NCBI RefSeq assembly: GCF_009870125.1
Contig: NC_046679.1
Coordinates: 30,194,001-30,258,000, forward strand
From: Drosophila pseudoobscura
Taxonomy: Eukaryota; Arthropoda; Insecta; Diptera; Drosophilidae
Length of the DNA: 64,000 nucleotides
Direction: 5' to 3'
A program made the position numbers and the translations under genes. Below are positions 44,028 to 55,286 of the stretch, one piece after another (positions within the stretch are counted from its first letter, which is position 1; the number at the start of each line of letters is the position of its first letter). The notes beneath the pieces are model-generated. The model made no database searches, was not told where the DNA came from, and was given only the letters and a program-made list of their open reading frames with translations.

Positions 44028-44546
44028 ATGATTCGTGGCGCTTGTAAACTTCTGGCCCTCACCGCCGTCTCGTCTGTCCTGGGGTATTGCGTTTACTTCG
44101 ACAACAAACGCCGCAGCGATCCCGACTACAAGAAGAAGGTGCGCGCCCGTCGTCTCAAGGCGAAGCTAGCCAAGGATCAGGATCGTCAGCAGGAGGCGGT
44201 TGCCCAGGAGGGATCGATGCCCCAGCTGCAGCACACCCAGGCCCAGGCCCTGCGCGGCCTGGTCAAGACCAACACCGAGCAATACTTTCTGGAGCAAGTC
44301 CTTCTGGGCGAGAACCGTATAATGAGCGGCGACATTGACGGTGGCATCGTGCACATGATCAACGCCACCAGCGTCTGTACGCGCCAGGAGGCATTCCTGC
44401 AGATGTTGCAGGGCACCCTGCCACCTGACATCTTCCAAGTGTTTCTGGTCCGGCTGCAACACGCGGAGCCGACACGCAGCATAACAACAAACGGCATCCT
44501 GCCCAACGCGATGTCCCCCAGCAGTGGAGGAATAAACCGCCTCTGA
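44028..44546 (+). CDS. tomboy20: Tom20-like mitochondrial import receptor
   Basis: Intronless, 172 aa. The N-terminal hydrophobic anchor (about residues 7-23, LLALTAVSSVLGYCVYF) is followed by the basic DPDYKKKVRARRLKAKL stretch typical of Tom20. Then comes a glutamine-rich linker and the TPR-like receptor core (EQYFLEQVLLGENRIMSGDI, then HMINATSVCTRQEAFLQML and LPPDIFQVFLVRLQ). It docks presequences at the outer mitochondrial membrane and passes them to the TOM pore. Lack of introns and a diverged tail fit tomboy20, the testis-biased Tom20 paralogue which I recall as CG14690 next to CG14691. Canonical Tom20 is the alternative. Confidence 0.9.
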   Translation: MIRGACKLLALTAVSSVLGYCVYFDNKRRSDPDYKKKVRARRLKAKLAKDQDRQQEAVAQEGSMPQLQHTQAQALRGLVKTNTEQYFLEQVLLGENRIMSGDIDGGIVHMINATSVCTRQEAFLQMLQGTLPPDIFQVFLVRLQHAEPTRSITTNGILPNAMSPSSGGINRL

Positions 44547-47500
44547 ATCGGCATCTGCAACGACCTCTACACACACAAAAACAATGCAACACCAAAGACG
44601 AACAAAATTCTGGTTCCTGTTTCCAATTTAACATCGATTTAACTGTGATTTTTTATAAATTAATTTTTTTGGTAACAGACAACAGTCTCTTGGAAGTGAA
44701 TGTAAATCGAATTAGTAAATGGCATTAAATATATGCGGGAATCTGTAACAACAATTCCTTCCACAGAGCAAATTATTTGCCTTTTATTGGGGGTATTTAA
44801 AATTTTTTGTTTTTAATATTTTGACAGGAAAATACAGGCATTTCATAAAGAAAGTATCACATTTGACAAGAAACAGACAGCATTAGCTTTCGTAAACACT
44901 CATAAATACTCAGCATTAAGTAAAATCAACTTTATTCACTCACTCAAATCACACAACATCACTGATGTTCGGTATACACGCATGTTCCGCTTTTTACGCA
45001 CACAAACGAAATCTCGCTGCGTCGAAATGCACTTGAGCAAAATCCTACGAGTTGAGTTTACTCATAATCAATCCGATCATTGTTGAGCCGAAGCCACCGG
45101 CGCCTGAATCTCCCGAAAGACGAGCATGAATAAACTCAGCGAGGCCACAAGAGAGGAAGGGCAGAGCTTGAGTGATTTATAATTAGCAGCGATCACATGT
45201 GCTCAAGAAAAGAGAGTTTTTTCGGGTGATTATCTTGTTTCATCGTTTTTACAAACACCCAAAGCCCTTCCCTGGTATACATACATATATAAGTCGTATA
45301 TTTCACTTGGCAATTCGTACTTATTCGCAGCGGTTGAAACGTAATTATCATGTCATTTGTTGTTTAGAGGCCGCTCGAGTCCTCTGTGGATCTCAAGAGC
45401 AGAGCGGGCGCGAGAGCGTGAGCTAACAGTCCGCTGTAGCTGAGAGCAGCAACACGCTGTTAACCAATAACAGGCTGTTAACCTGGAATGCTAACAGCGC
45501 AGTTGCTCCGTTACAGATGTTCTGTTGCCCTGTTCTCAGGAGGGAAAAGATTTAAAATAAATACATTGCAATTCTCTACAAATCGATAATTGATGGCATG
45601 CTGTATTACACTTATCCCCCGCTCAGCAGTTTCAAAGCAAGCTACATGCCAGCTAAAGTGTTTGTCTTTCAATTTTGAAATAACATTCAATGAGGTAATA
45701 ATTTGGCTAAACAATTAAATGTGGATTCTGCACAGATTTCATCCGGCCTCTCCATGGCATGTCTAACAATCGTATTATAACTCTCTTCAGTTTCTGTCGA
45801 TGATACAGTAGGGATTGAGAGCACTCTACCCGTCCGCACATTCAAAATGTCTGCCAGCCTATTTCCGGGCCATGCAACAGCCATTCATGGCTGCTCTTGT
45901 GTGTCCCGGTTCCCGTTTGAGTGGGTGTTTGTGTAGGACCCATTGTTGGCGATTGGTAAATAAACTGCCCACTGGGGAGGGTCCTCCATGTCCTCCATGT
46001 CCTCTGTGGCTGGTGTGCATAATTTCAGTGGAACAGCCACTTCACGTCCCCGTCCACAGATCCTCTCTACAGGGCATTTGTCATCCGGATGCGTTTGATT
46101 GATAGCCATGATCGAATGGCTTGACCAACTGGCCATGGCCTCTAACCATCGACCCTCAAGGACCTCAAGGCCTTAAAGCTGTCGTAGTCTGTTGGCCATT
46201 AGAGACGCAACATCTTGAATGGGGGCCTTAACCCCAAAGGAACTTTGCTAGAACAAAAAACTTTAAACAAAAGGAAGATTTTGAAGGTCAATATTCGTTT
46301 AAATATTCTTCCTTCGGGTTTTTGTAGAAACTTTTTTTTTGCTAAAGAGAAAGTATCTTTTAACGCCCTCCGCCGCACGAATCTAATTAGATAATGTCCT
46401 TTATTGTGGCGCTCTCTTGTGCTTTTAAACCGCATACATTGTCCGGCAATTACCAGATAAGACGGCGAGAACAACGGGACTTTGTCTGACACTAATTTCC
46501 ACGATGAGCAGCAGCCAACCACAGTTTTCCATTAGAAGAAGGAGTAATGGAGTAAACGAGGGTTTTTTCCCATTAGAAAAAGGAGTGCCAGAGGTTTTTC
46601 CATCACAAGAAGCAGTGAAAGAAAAGATTTGCTTCAGTGGCGACGCAGACATCTCAAGGACCAGCCACTAATTTAATGAAGGACTCTGACTCGACTAGGC
46701 GCTATCCTATGAAAGATTCAAACTTTGGAAAGTAATCAACAGGCTGCAAATAAAACAATGCCATAAGTCCTGCCACAAGGAATCTTTGACAGCACTTTTG
46801 TCGCTGGTCTCCGCTCCATTACCGTAAGCATATTAATTAGGCCCACACACATATTGCTAGTATCTAGGACTAACTGGCAAAAGTCATTAGGCAAAACCAG
46901 AAATCGAAAAGTCAGAGTTCTCCGACGAGTGCTTGGCTGTGGCTGCCACATCAAACGGACTAATTGCTAGATGCTGTTGTAGTTGGCGACAACAGGAGAT
47001 TAATGTCGGGCAAGTGTCATCATTGCCAAAGTGTCTGGTCTGCTGAAAGTATAAGAAGTATTTCTTAGGCTACCAGCTTTAAAGAGTGCCCTTAAAGAGT
47101 ACCCCTCCCAATCCCAAACAATTGATGGGAAAACGTACCCTTTTTTGTTGGAATTTCCACTATACTCGTAGTTTTACTACCTTTTTCTGTATTTTTGTTC
47201 CACAAAATATCGCGCATCCTTCACAGAAATTCAATTTAAAAGATGACTCGAACAATATGTGTGTGTGCGATGAGGCAGAGTGCCAGGCCGGCACTTTTTG
47301 GCGCCTCCATACCTCATGCTTGAATAAACAACAATTTTTAATAAACCGTAACAGGAGAAAGAGCAACGTGTAGGCCTAGAGAGAGAGAGAAAGGTAATAA
47401 AAAGGGAGGTGCAAAAACTTGCACTTACAACATTTTTGCGAAACCCCCTTCCCCCCCATAAATTGTTTGGCTACGCACGTAACTTACACAAACAAACACT

Positions 47501-50500
47501 CACACACACACACACACAGCCATATACTCCACATACTCATACACGGAGACGACTTTCATTTCCTGACAGCGGAAGTGGTTGCGCCTCGGTGTGTGTCGGG
47601 TGTCAAGTTTTATATTATCTCTTTTGCATTTTTTCTGTTGTTTATTTTTGCCACAATTTCTTCACCCAGCTGTGCCCCCCTTCCTGGGAGGGCAGAACTA
47701 TACGTGAAATGCATATCGCATGCGAGAGAGATACCAGCCCTAGGGCTGGTAGACCACTTTGTTTGCCACAAGCAGAGTTTTTGGTAATAAACTGTGATTT
47801 TCCATAGCCTCCTTTTTTGAGGACATTGCGTGGGATTTCTTAAGTGAAAACAGGATGCAAAGCAATATGTTGCATGTAAAAGCCGCTTATGCAACAAAAG
47901 GTGGGTGGATTTATATGGAAATAAGAACGAAAACCTTGAGAGATTTTCTGGGATAAAACTGCCAACATTTAAGGCAAATTCTTTACCCGAAATCCAAAAG
48001 TTTTCCCTCTTAAAAGAGATATATTTTCACAAGAAATTGCATATATTGATGGGAGGTTTTTCTTCTTCCGTTTATTGCAATCCTACGACTGCAGAAGATG
48101 AATTTTTCTCATGAATATGAATTTTCCAACGCACACTTGTCCACCAAATATACATATACTTATGCCCGGGGGCTAATATTGTATGAATATTCAACAATTT
48201 ATTGTTTATCAATGGCTTTTGGTTTGGAATTTCCGACAAAAACAGCAGAAGCAATTTATGGGATTTCCCCTGCCAAAAAGCTCTTTAAGTGTCTCCAAAA
48301 GATTAAATCATAATGGTTGAGGGTTTAGTCGCAGTTCTTGACTATATAATTTCATAGCAGTCAGCTTTGACATTTGAATTTCTTCAGTGGAATCCAAAAA
48401 TCACAAACATCCCAGCCTTCACTTCGTTCTTAAGTGGAATTACAGAGGAAACATACATAAGTTTCTTTGATTCTAAGAATTTTTTGCCCTAAGCCAAGGC
48501 TAATACTATCTCCCCCTTCCCCTTCCCCTTCCTCTGCTCCTTCTCCTGCTCCTGCAGTTTGTTGGGGGCAAAGTCTGGAAAGTTTGTTGCGAGGAAATAG
48601 GAAATGCGCTTCTCTGGGTTTACTTCCCTTCATTTTGTAAGTTTTACAAGTATGTTTGTAGTGGGCCCCCACCCCCATTCCTGCCTGACCTTCTGCCACA
48701 GTCTTCCTGCTCTCCAGGGTTGACATTGCATTCTGTTTGCACAACCGCCAAGGAACCACTTTCGATGCCGGTCCTGCCTCTCTATGGGGCATGCTGGGAA
48801 TGCCATGAAAGGATTTGCGTCACGAAAATTCCCAGTTGTCCACCGCCCCCTTTCAACAGTTCTTGCCCCCGGTTTTTTTGCAACAGCTGGCAAAGCAATT
48901 TGTATTTGGTGCTCAGAGGAAACTTCGATTTGGACAGCGTCAAAGAGCCGAAAGGGAGAAACTCCACAAATGGACACTGCCCTGCCCCAAGGCCTAATTG
49001 TGGTTTGGGGGCCAGTCAAAATATCTCCTCGGATGCGTGTGTGTGTGTGTGCCAGTTTCAAATTTGTTTGCGATGCACCGGAGGCCGGGTCCAGGGCCTC
49101 CTGCCAACGTGCCGCCAAGATTAATGTGCCAACACCCTGCCGTGTCCTGCAAAACGCCTGCGTCTGCCGCTGACAATGTCCCTAACTCCTGAGCCCCCTG
49201 GTCGTTGTTCTTCGGCATGTTTTCTATGGCTAACAGAGGGTGGAGTCCTTCCCTGGAGGCTGAGCAATGACAAAAAGGACATTCAACTGGCACAGCCACG
49301 GGTGGCATTCTCTGCGGGAAAAACTTGCGCCTAAAACTTTTTAGTGTCTCCATGAAAGAGAGGTAATCGGGGTGTTGGGGTTTTTTTTGGCTGAAACCAC
49401 CTTAAAAGGATTTTATGGGCCTGAAATTGCCCCAATAGAAGGTGTAAAAGGCGGCAGATTTCGTGGATTTTTTGTTGCGAAATTACGGGTATTATTCCAA
49501 CGAAAATATCCCTTAAATATTCTCAAATTTTCTGCTCATTCCTAATCTTTTGGCATCGCTTCTGTTCCATTAAACATTTCGTAATGTCATTAATTTGCCA
49601 CATTTTTAAAGTAAAATCCCAGTCAAAAAGTCGCCGCCTATCATCATGCACGACCACACACACACACAAAAAGTCCTCCCTGGGCGGGGGCAAAGTTTAA
49701 TCAAAATAATAAACCCAGTTTGTTTTCTAATTTGCCAGGCAGACAAAAAAGTTTCAAGGACAATGGTATCCTGCCTGTGCCAGTCCTCCTGTGCTCTGGT
49801 CTCCTTGTTGTGTGTCTCTAAGTCCATTATCTGCGTCTTTGCCAACATCCAAAGCATCCAAAAGCCATTGCAAAGGAGGAGACACCTACATGGCCAAGGT
49901 ATATTCAAATGAAGGTGTGGCGATTGTGTGTGGGATTTTTTACTGATTAAAATATGATTGAGAAAGACGTATATTCTCTGTGTTTTCGGTTCATGTTTTA
50001 CGTTCATCTTTCAGTGAAGTCCTTGACCCTTTCAATTTCCCGCCTCTTAATTGATAGCTCAGCGCAGCTTCTGTCAAAAGCCATCTATCAGGCGATTCTT
50101 GTCAATATTTCAAGAACCTGCGTCATTTTGTTTGTTTTTTACAGCCTTTGAGAGCAGGCTTCCTCGAAATTTGAAGACACAATGGAAAGCATTATTAGAC
50201 AATATATTTTTGAGGACAAAATTAACCACTGAAACTAGGGCGTAGCTGGATATATACTATGGGAATGCTGCTCCATCAAGTTGAATGGTAAAAAAGATTT
50301 GCTGAATTTGAAATTTAGAAAAATTCACGATCTGTTGTGATTGGTCTTGCCTCACCTTCTCGTTAACATACCCTCCCCAAGACACCTACTAGTAGACATG
50401 TAAGTCGGCGCCGCGCCCACTGTTCCAGTTCATTTGAAAGGAAAAGGAATTTCATAGGAAATGAAAATGAAAACAGAGTCGAGGCGCCTATATTAGATTT

Positions 50501-53270
50501 CTGCGAAAATGAGGAAATGGCATGAAAGGCGGGGGGTGGTGTTGGCAAATTTAAAATGCAAATGAATAAACAGCTGGGCAATAAATTCGAATACATGTTC
50601 GAGTAGTATCTGTATTCATAATAAACAAGATAACAATAACAATAATGTTAGATGATAGGCGCAGTCAACAGACACGACAGATGATATCCCTTGGAAGGAC
50701 TAGCCAACCATAAATATTTATGAGAAGCCAATAACCCAAGGACACATATAAAATAAAGGGCGTAAACAAATAATTTGGCATTTTTCCTAGGCCGGGCGCC
50801 AATAAGTCCGGTGATAAGTCCATTAAAATTGTATTTGATTTGAGTTTTGCAAATCTGGTTGTGTTGTTTTATTATTGGTTTGGCTATTAAACGGGCATTA
50901 CAATGGGCCATCATGTGCTACCCCCGTTCCAGCCCCAGCTGCGAAAATGTTGTGTGTTGTGGTCATTGGGCTTTCGGTTTTGGACTCTCGGTTGGTTGCA
51001 CATTCAAACATTTATCAGCACGCTGCAGTCGCTGGCCCTATATGCATTATTAATGGGTTTTCGGCCCTGTTAGCCCTGTAATACAAGGCTAATCCATTGG
51101 ATTGGGAAAGGACTCGAGTAATTTGGCTAAAAACATGTCGGTTATTTATTCAAAAATGTTCATTAGCTGCGATATACGTAACATGAAACATTCATTAGCA
51201 AATGGTGTTGGCTTTAATGATGAATGACATTGATTGAGTTCTGTGCGTGATGCAATATTTGCCTTCCCGTGTTTGTTTGTTAATTAAAGGATTAACACGG
51301 AACACAGCCCCATTGGCAGTCTGCTTTAATCTTTCATAAGAGTTTCATAAGCAGTTTCCAGTTTAACCAGAGATGGGGTGTACTTGCATGGTTATGTTCA
51401 TTGCAACCATTGTGGTGGAGGAGCAAGAGGAGGAGCAGGAGGAGGAGATCAACGTAAGCCATAGCCCCATAGACAAAGAATTTTCTCTCTACATCCAGGG
51501 TTACTGCTTCGCCCATTCTCACTTATAACACCTCTTGAGGGTATATTCTGCCTAGGAGCACTGAGGGTTTTCCATTTTATATTCACAAGAAATTCTGAAA
51601 ATTATAAGTGTTGGCTGCTTCTTTCATTGCTGTTCTTTCTCTCAAAAAGTCTTAAAATTCTTTACATATTTTTGCACCTCTTGACTTTCTCCTATCACCC
51701 CTGAACATGCCAAAGTGTTGGGTATCCCTTAGTCGTTTCCTTCACGTTTGTTGTGCATTTTTAGCCATTGGAGCCAAGCTTTAAACTGTTTTAATTAAGC
51801 GCCAACATAACACTGCAGCACTTTTCACAGCCCCTGCAGATGGCATTCATATTTATTATTTACATGCATGCCAGAATGTCCAAGCCAGGGAACCGGTCCT
51901 GTTGCTGTTGCTTCCCCCGTGACTGTGGACATTCTCCGTGAATATTATTTAAATATTGCATATGGCGTAGGGGAGGGGGGGACGGTCAACACAAACTAAA
52001 GCCACGACTGGGGGGACGGGCAAATTAATAAATACCCCAAATGTTAAAGGAACGAGTGAGAGAGAAGTGCCACAAGGAGAATCACGCAGCAGTCCACGTG
52101 GCGTATACGTTATGTTTCCTGCCAAATAAATCTCCGACGGCAGACTTGCGGTTGATTTTATTTCGTTTTATTTTGTTTTTTTATTTCGTTACGAAAGCCT
52201 CTCCCCTCGGGCTTTGGCCAAATTTATGAGCCGCGTATAATGTTGATTTAATATTTATACCAACAATTGCCAAAGAACGTCAAGTCAAGTTTTTAATGCC
52301 TCTTGGACAACATTTGTGCGTTTGTTGATTTGATATGTATATTTGCCAAATTAAGTTTACTTATTTAGTGAATACTTCCACTGGCCGCTCCTTCTGGTAT
52401 TTGGTCTGGAAGAACTCAAGTTTTTATTCTCTTTCCATTCAGTCGCTTTTATGGGGCAAGTACTTCTGATCATAAAGTTGCCAAAATAATTGAAACGACA
52501 TGGCTTAAGTGGGTGTGGAAGTTTCCCGTCGTCCTTCTATTGTTGTTTTCCTGTCATTCTGCCTGAAAGATTCCAAGTTCTTTATGATATGTTCCCCACA
52601 ATACGTTGGGGGGATAAGCTGTACAGAGTGCACTTTGAGTTTAGGAAAAGTTTTCAGAGAAATATTGCTATAAATTGAGCGGCAGATAAAACTCTTTTGT
52701 CCAGTTAAACCTTTGACAATTGCATTTATGGTAGAAATTCGATTAAATGGTTGTGCCATATCGAAGATAGTTTATTTTTCTCTATTTATTTAGTTTGATA
52801 TGCGTTTTGTGAGTCAATTTGTGAAATAAAGCTGAATGGAAAGTTGCCATGGCTTTTGACAGCTTTTGGTTGCCATCGGCACTGAGAAAAAATAGGTGGA
52901 AATATTATAAAGGTATTTTAAAACTCCCAAAAATATATATTTTCCACTTTCAATGTGCAAAGATTGCAGTTTGCTTTTTTATTCGTCTTGTGCTCAAGCT
53001 GATTGTATTTCTCGGTTGCGGTTTCTTTTTCTCTCAGTGCATTTATTGACTTCCTGCCTCTAGTATTTTTGTGTAAGCAGATGACCGCTTTACACAGCTT
53101 CTCTTGCTTTGGGTTAACCACATTTGCCTTCTGTTGTGGTTCCTAGACTTTAATAGACATGTTTGTGTGTGTGTACATGCATTTGAACTAATCTTCCAAC
53201 ATTAATCTTTGTCAGAAGTCGTTTTGGTTATCTTGAAAGAGAGGCAGACACAACCACAATCGTATGTATG
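44547..53270. other. Long non-coding region, part 1
   Basis: About 8.7 kb after tomboy20. All open frames are short, lack splice-consistent partners and have no recognisable protein; several are just pyrimidine-rich or CA-rich runs. Contains an inverted relative of the 31-bp minisatellite family (45390-45540), a (CA)n run at about 47498-47518, (GT)n at 49037-49051, a C/T-rich tract at 48510-48557 and a GGAGGAG tract at 51415-51450. It could be intergenic or an intron of a large neighbouring gene. Confidence 0.5.
45390..45540 (-). repeat. Dispersed TTAACAG-family repeat, inverted relative of 3815-3975
   Basis: On the minus strand this reads CTGTAACGGAGCAACTGCGC, GCTGTTAGCATTCCAGG, then TTAACAGCCTGTTAT and TTAACAGCGTGTT. 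The same order of words occurs at 3820-3875 and 21315-21370. It has only about two of the 31-bp units. Confidence 0.7.
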
Positions 53271-53480
53271 TACATATGTGCAGAGTTAGAAGCCGAAAGA
53301 AGCCGACTGCGACTGCACTCTGCCGAATCCCAAGACACAGCGCTGCCGCCGCCAGACCGAGGCGAAGTAGAGTGAGGATCGAAAGAGAGAGCGAGAGGTT
53401 GCGTGTTCTCTGTGCGAGTCTGAAGTAAAACGAACTTAAAGTGAAAGAGAAGTTAAATAAACATAAGACGATTTAATGCA
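53270..53480. promoter_or_regulatory. Candidate promoter or 5' UTR
   Basis: A locally GC-richer stretch with GACTGCGACTGCACTCTGCC, GCCGCCGCC, GAGA-factor-like AAAGAGAGAGCGAGAG and then AAAGTGAAAGAG, in otherwise AT-rich DNA. It resembles a fly developmental promoter plus 5' leader on the plus strand, but no coding exon is seen nearby. Confidence 0.25.
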
Positions 53481-54001
53481 ATAAATCAATCGAGTACACT
53501 TCGAATTTATGTACTTACCAGCAGACAATTTTTTAAAGCCCTCCTTAATACATAATTAGTTCATGAGCAACGTTAACATTTAAGACTGTAGATTGCAGTA
53601 CATATCACATACAATAATATTCCCATTGAATTGCAAACAAAACCCATCGAAATGTTCGGAGCGCGATGCGATTTACTTAATGTTTCTCTTCTTTGTCTCT
53701 CTCTCCTTATCTGCTTCGCCTCGGTCTGGCGGTGGCAACACTGTGTCATGGGATTCGGCAAAGTGCAGTCGCCGTTGCAGGCGCAGTCGGCTTCTTTCGG
53801 TTTCTAACTCCTACACATACGCTTGTGGTTGTTGCTGCCTGTCGTTGGCAGATTATCGCCTTCTCCCTCATTTCGTTTGTCGAGAACAGACTTGCCTGTG
53901 GAAGTATTTGATGATTTCATAGCCTTTGCTTGCTTGCACTCTACCCCTTGGTTCGCGGTTGTTCCCCTTTCATTGTATGTGTATGTTCCTATATGCAAAG
54001 G

Positions 54002-54146
54002 GAGAACTACTGGGCATGCTTGTGGTCGACTCTTCCTGCTTCAAATGGCCTCCCTTTCGAGTCCAACTACTTGGAAATGATTCTTTGTTTTCTTATTTAT
54101 TGCATTTTCTACATTTGAGAACTACTGGGCATGCTTGCGGTCGACT
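54002..54146. repeat. Two 30-bp direct repeats
   Basis: AGAACTACTGGGCATGCTTG followed by (T/C)GGTCGACTC occurs at 54002-54031 and 54117-54146, 115 bp apart, with one mismatch. Confidence 0.75.
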
Positions 54147-55250
54147 CCCCCACTTGTCGTCTCTCCCACACAGTCATTCAGATTCCTTTAATACTAAATA
54201 TTTGATCCGCTCTTGCGCCACAATCCCCTCTCAAAACTGGATTTCGGCTTTGATGCCAGCAGTCGCAGTCGCAGTCGGGCCTGACTGAATGCCTGTCTAT
54301 CCGACTGTCGACTGACGCACTGACAAATGCAGTTAAAAGTGGAAAAATAATTTGCGCGAAAAACCGAAACGAATTCCGAATTGCAATATTCCACATTCCT
54401 GTGCACAGATTGGAGTGTTTTTATCGTTGTTTCTGGTCCCAATGGCATTCCCCAATGCATATTTCTAGCTTCGAGTGCGAAATATTTTTATATATTTCGT
54501 ACAACAATTCAAGGGGCAGGGGGGGGAGGACCTATAAGCATGTCGCACGATCATGTTATACATTTTATTCAAATAACCAGCCGCAAGGCGAAACCACTTT
54601 TCACTTGGGACCTGCCATTTTTCACAGCTTTTCCCTGTACAAAATAAACTTTTCCACAACTTTGCTGTTAAGAGGGGGGAACATAATCGTATATTTATGC
54701 GTTAGCGTCTCTCCACATTAACGATGGGGCCTTCACCTGCGCTGCCTTGAGCCAGCAGCAACTTTTGGCCTGGGCCATTTGGCCAAAAAGGCAATTAGGT
54801 GATGTGGCTGCCATGGAGCACTCCTTTGGGCCAGGATTACCAGATGGCAGAGACCTACATATGTACATATGTATGCAAATTTATGCTGGAAACGTGACGT
54901 AGGAAACACCAGAAATGAAACCAAAACCAAGATTATCTCACGTTTCTGTTTCTGCTTTTCAATGGACTGTACTCTCCAAAAAAATATCAATATTGCTTCG
55001 ATATTTTTGGTTAGTGGAAAATTGTCCCTTTATAAATTTTAATAAACGCTGAAACTTTATGGAACTTTTTTGGTGTCCCTTTTGGACACGGCTCTGACCT
55101 CAACAAAGGCTCAATCTCGACCTTGGAGCCACAAAGGAGCCTTGAAAGCCAACAAAAAAGAAGAGGAAGCCGCCTAACCATCTTTTCCTTTGCCAAAGGG
55201 ATGCCATGGCCCATGGCCCCTTTCAATACTTTGTCTTTCACATCTTCCAG

Positions 55251-55286
55251 ACGACACGACACGACACGACACGACACGACACGACA
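55251..55286. repeat. (ACACG)n pentanucleotide microsatellite
   Basis: About seven uninterrupted ACACG/ACGAC units. Confidence 0.9.

Noticed and set aside
47409..47807. 132-codon ORF near 47.4 kb
   Set aside because: Crosses a CA microsatellite and shows no conserved motif or splice partner.
48630..49173. Overlapping 162- and 129-codon ORFs on both strands
   Set aside because: Locally GC-rich non-coding DNA. Neither product resembles a protein family, and the frames run through a GT microsatellite.
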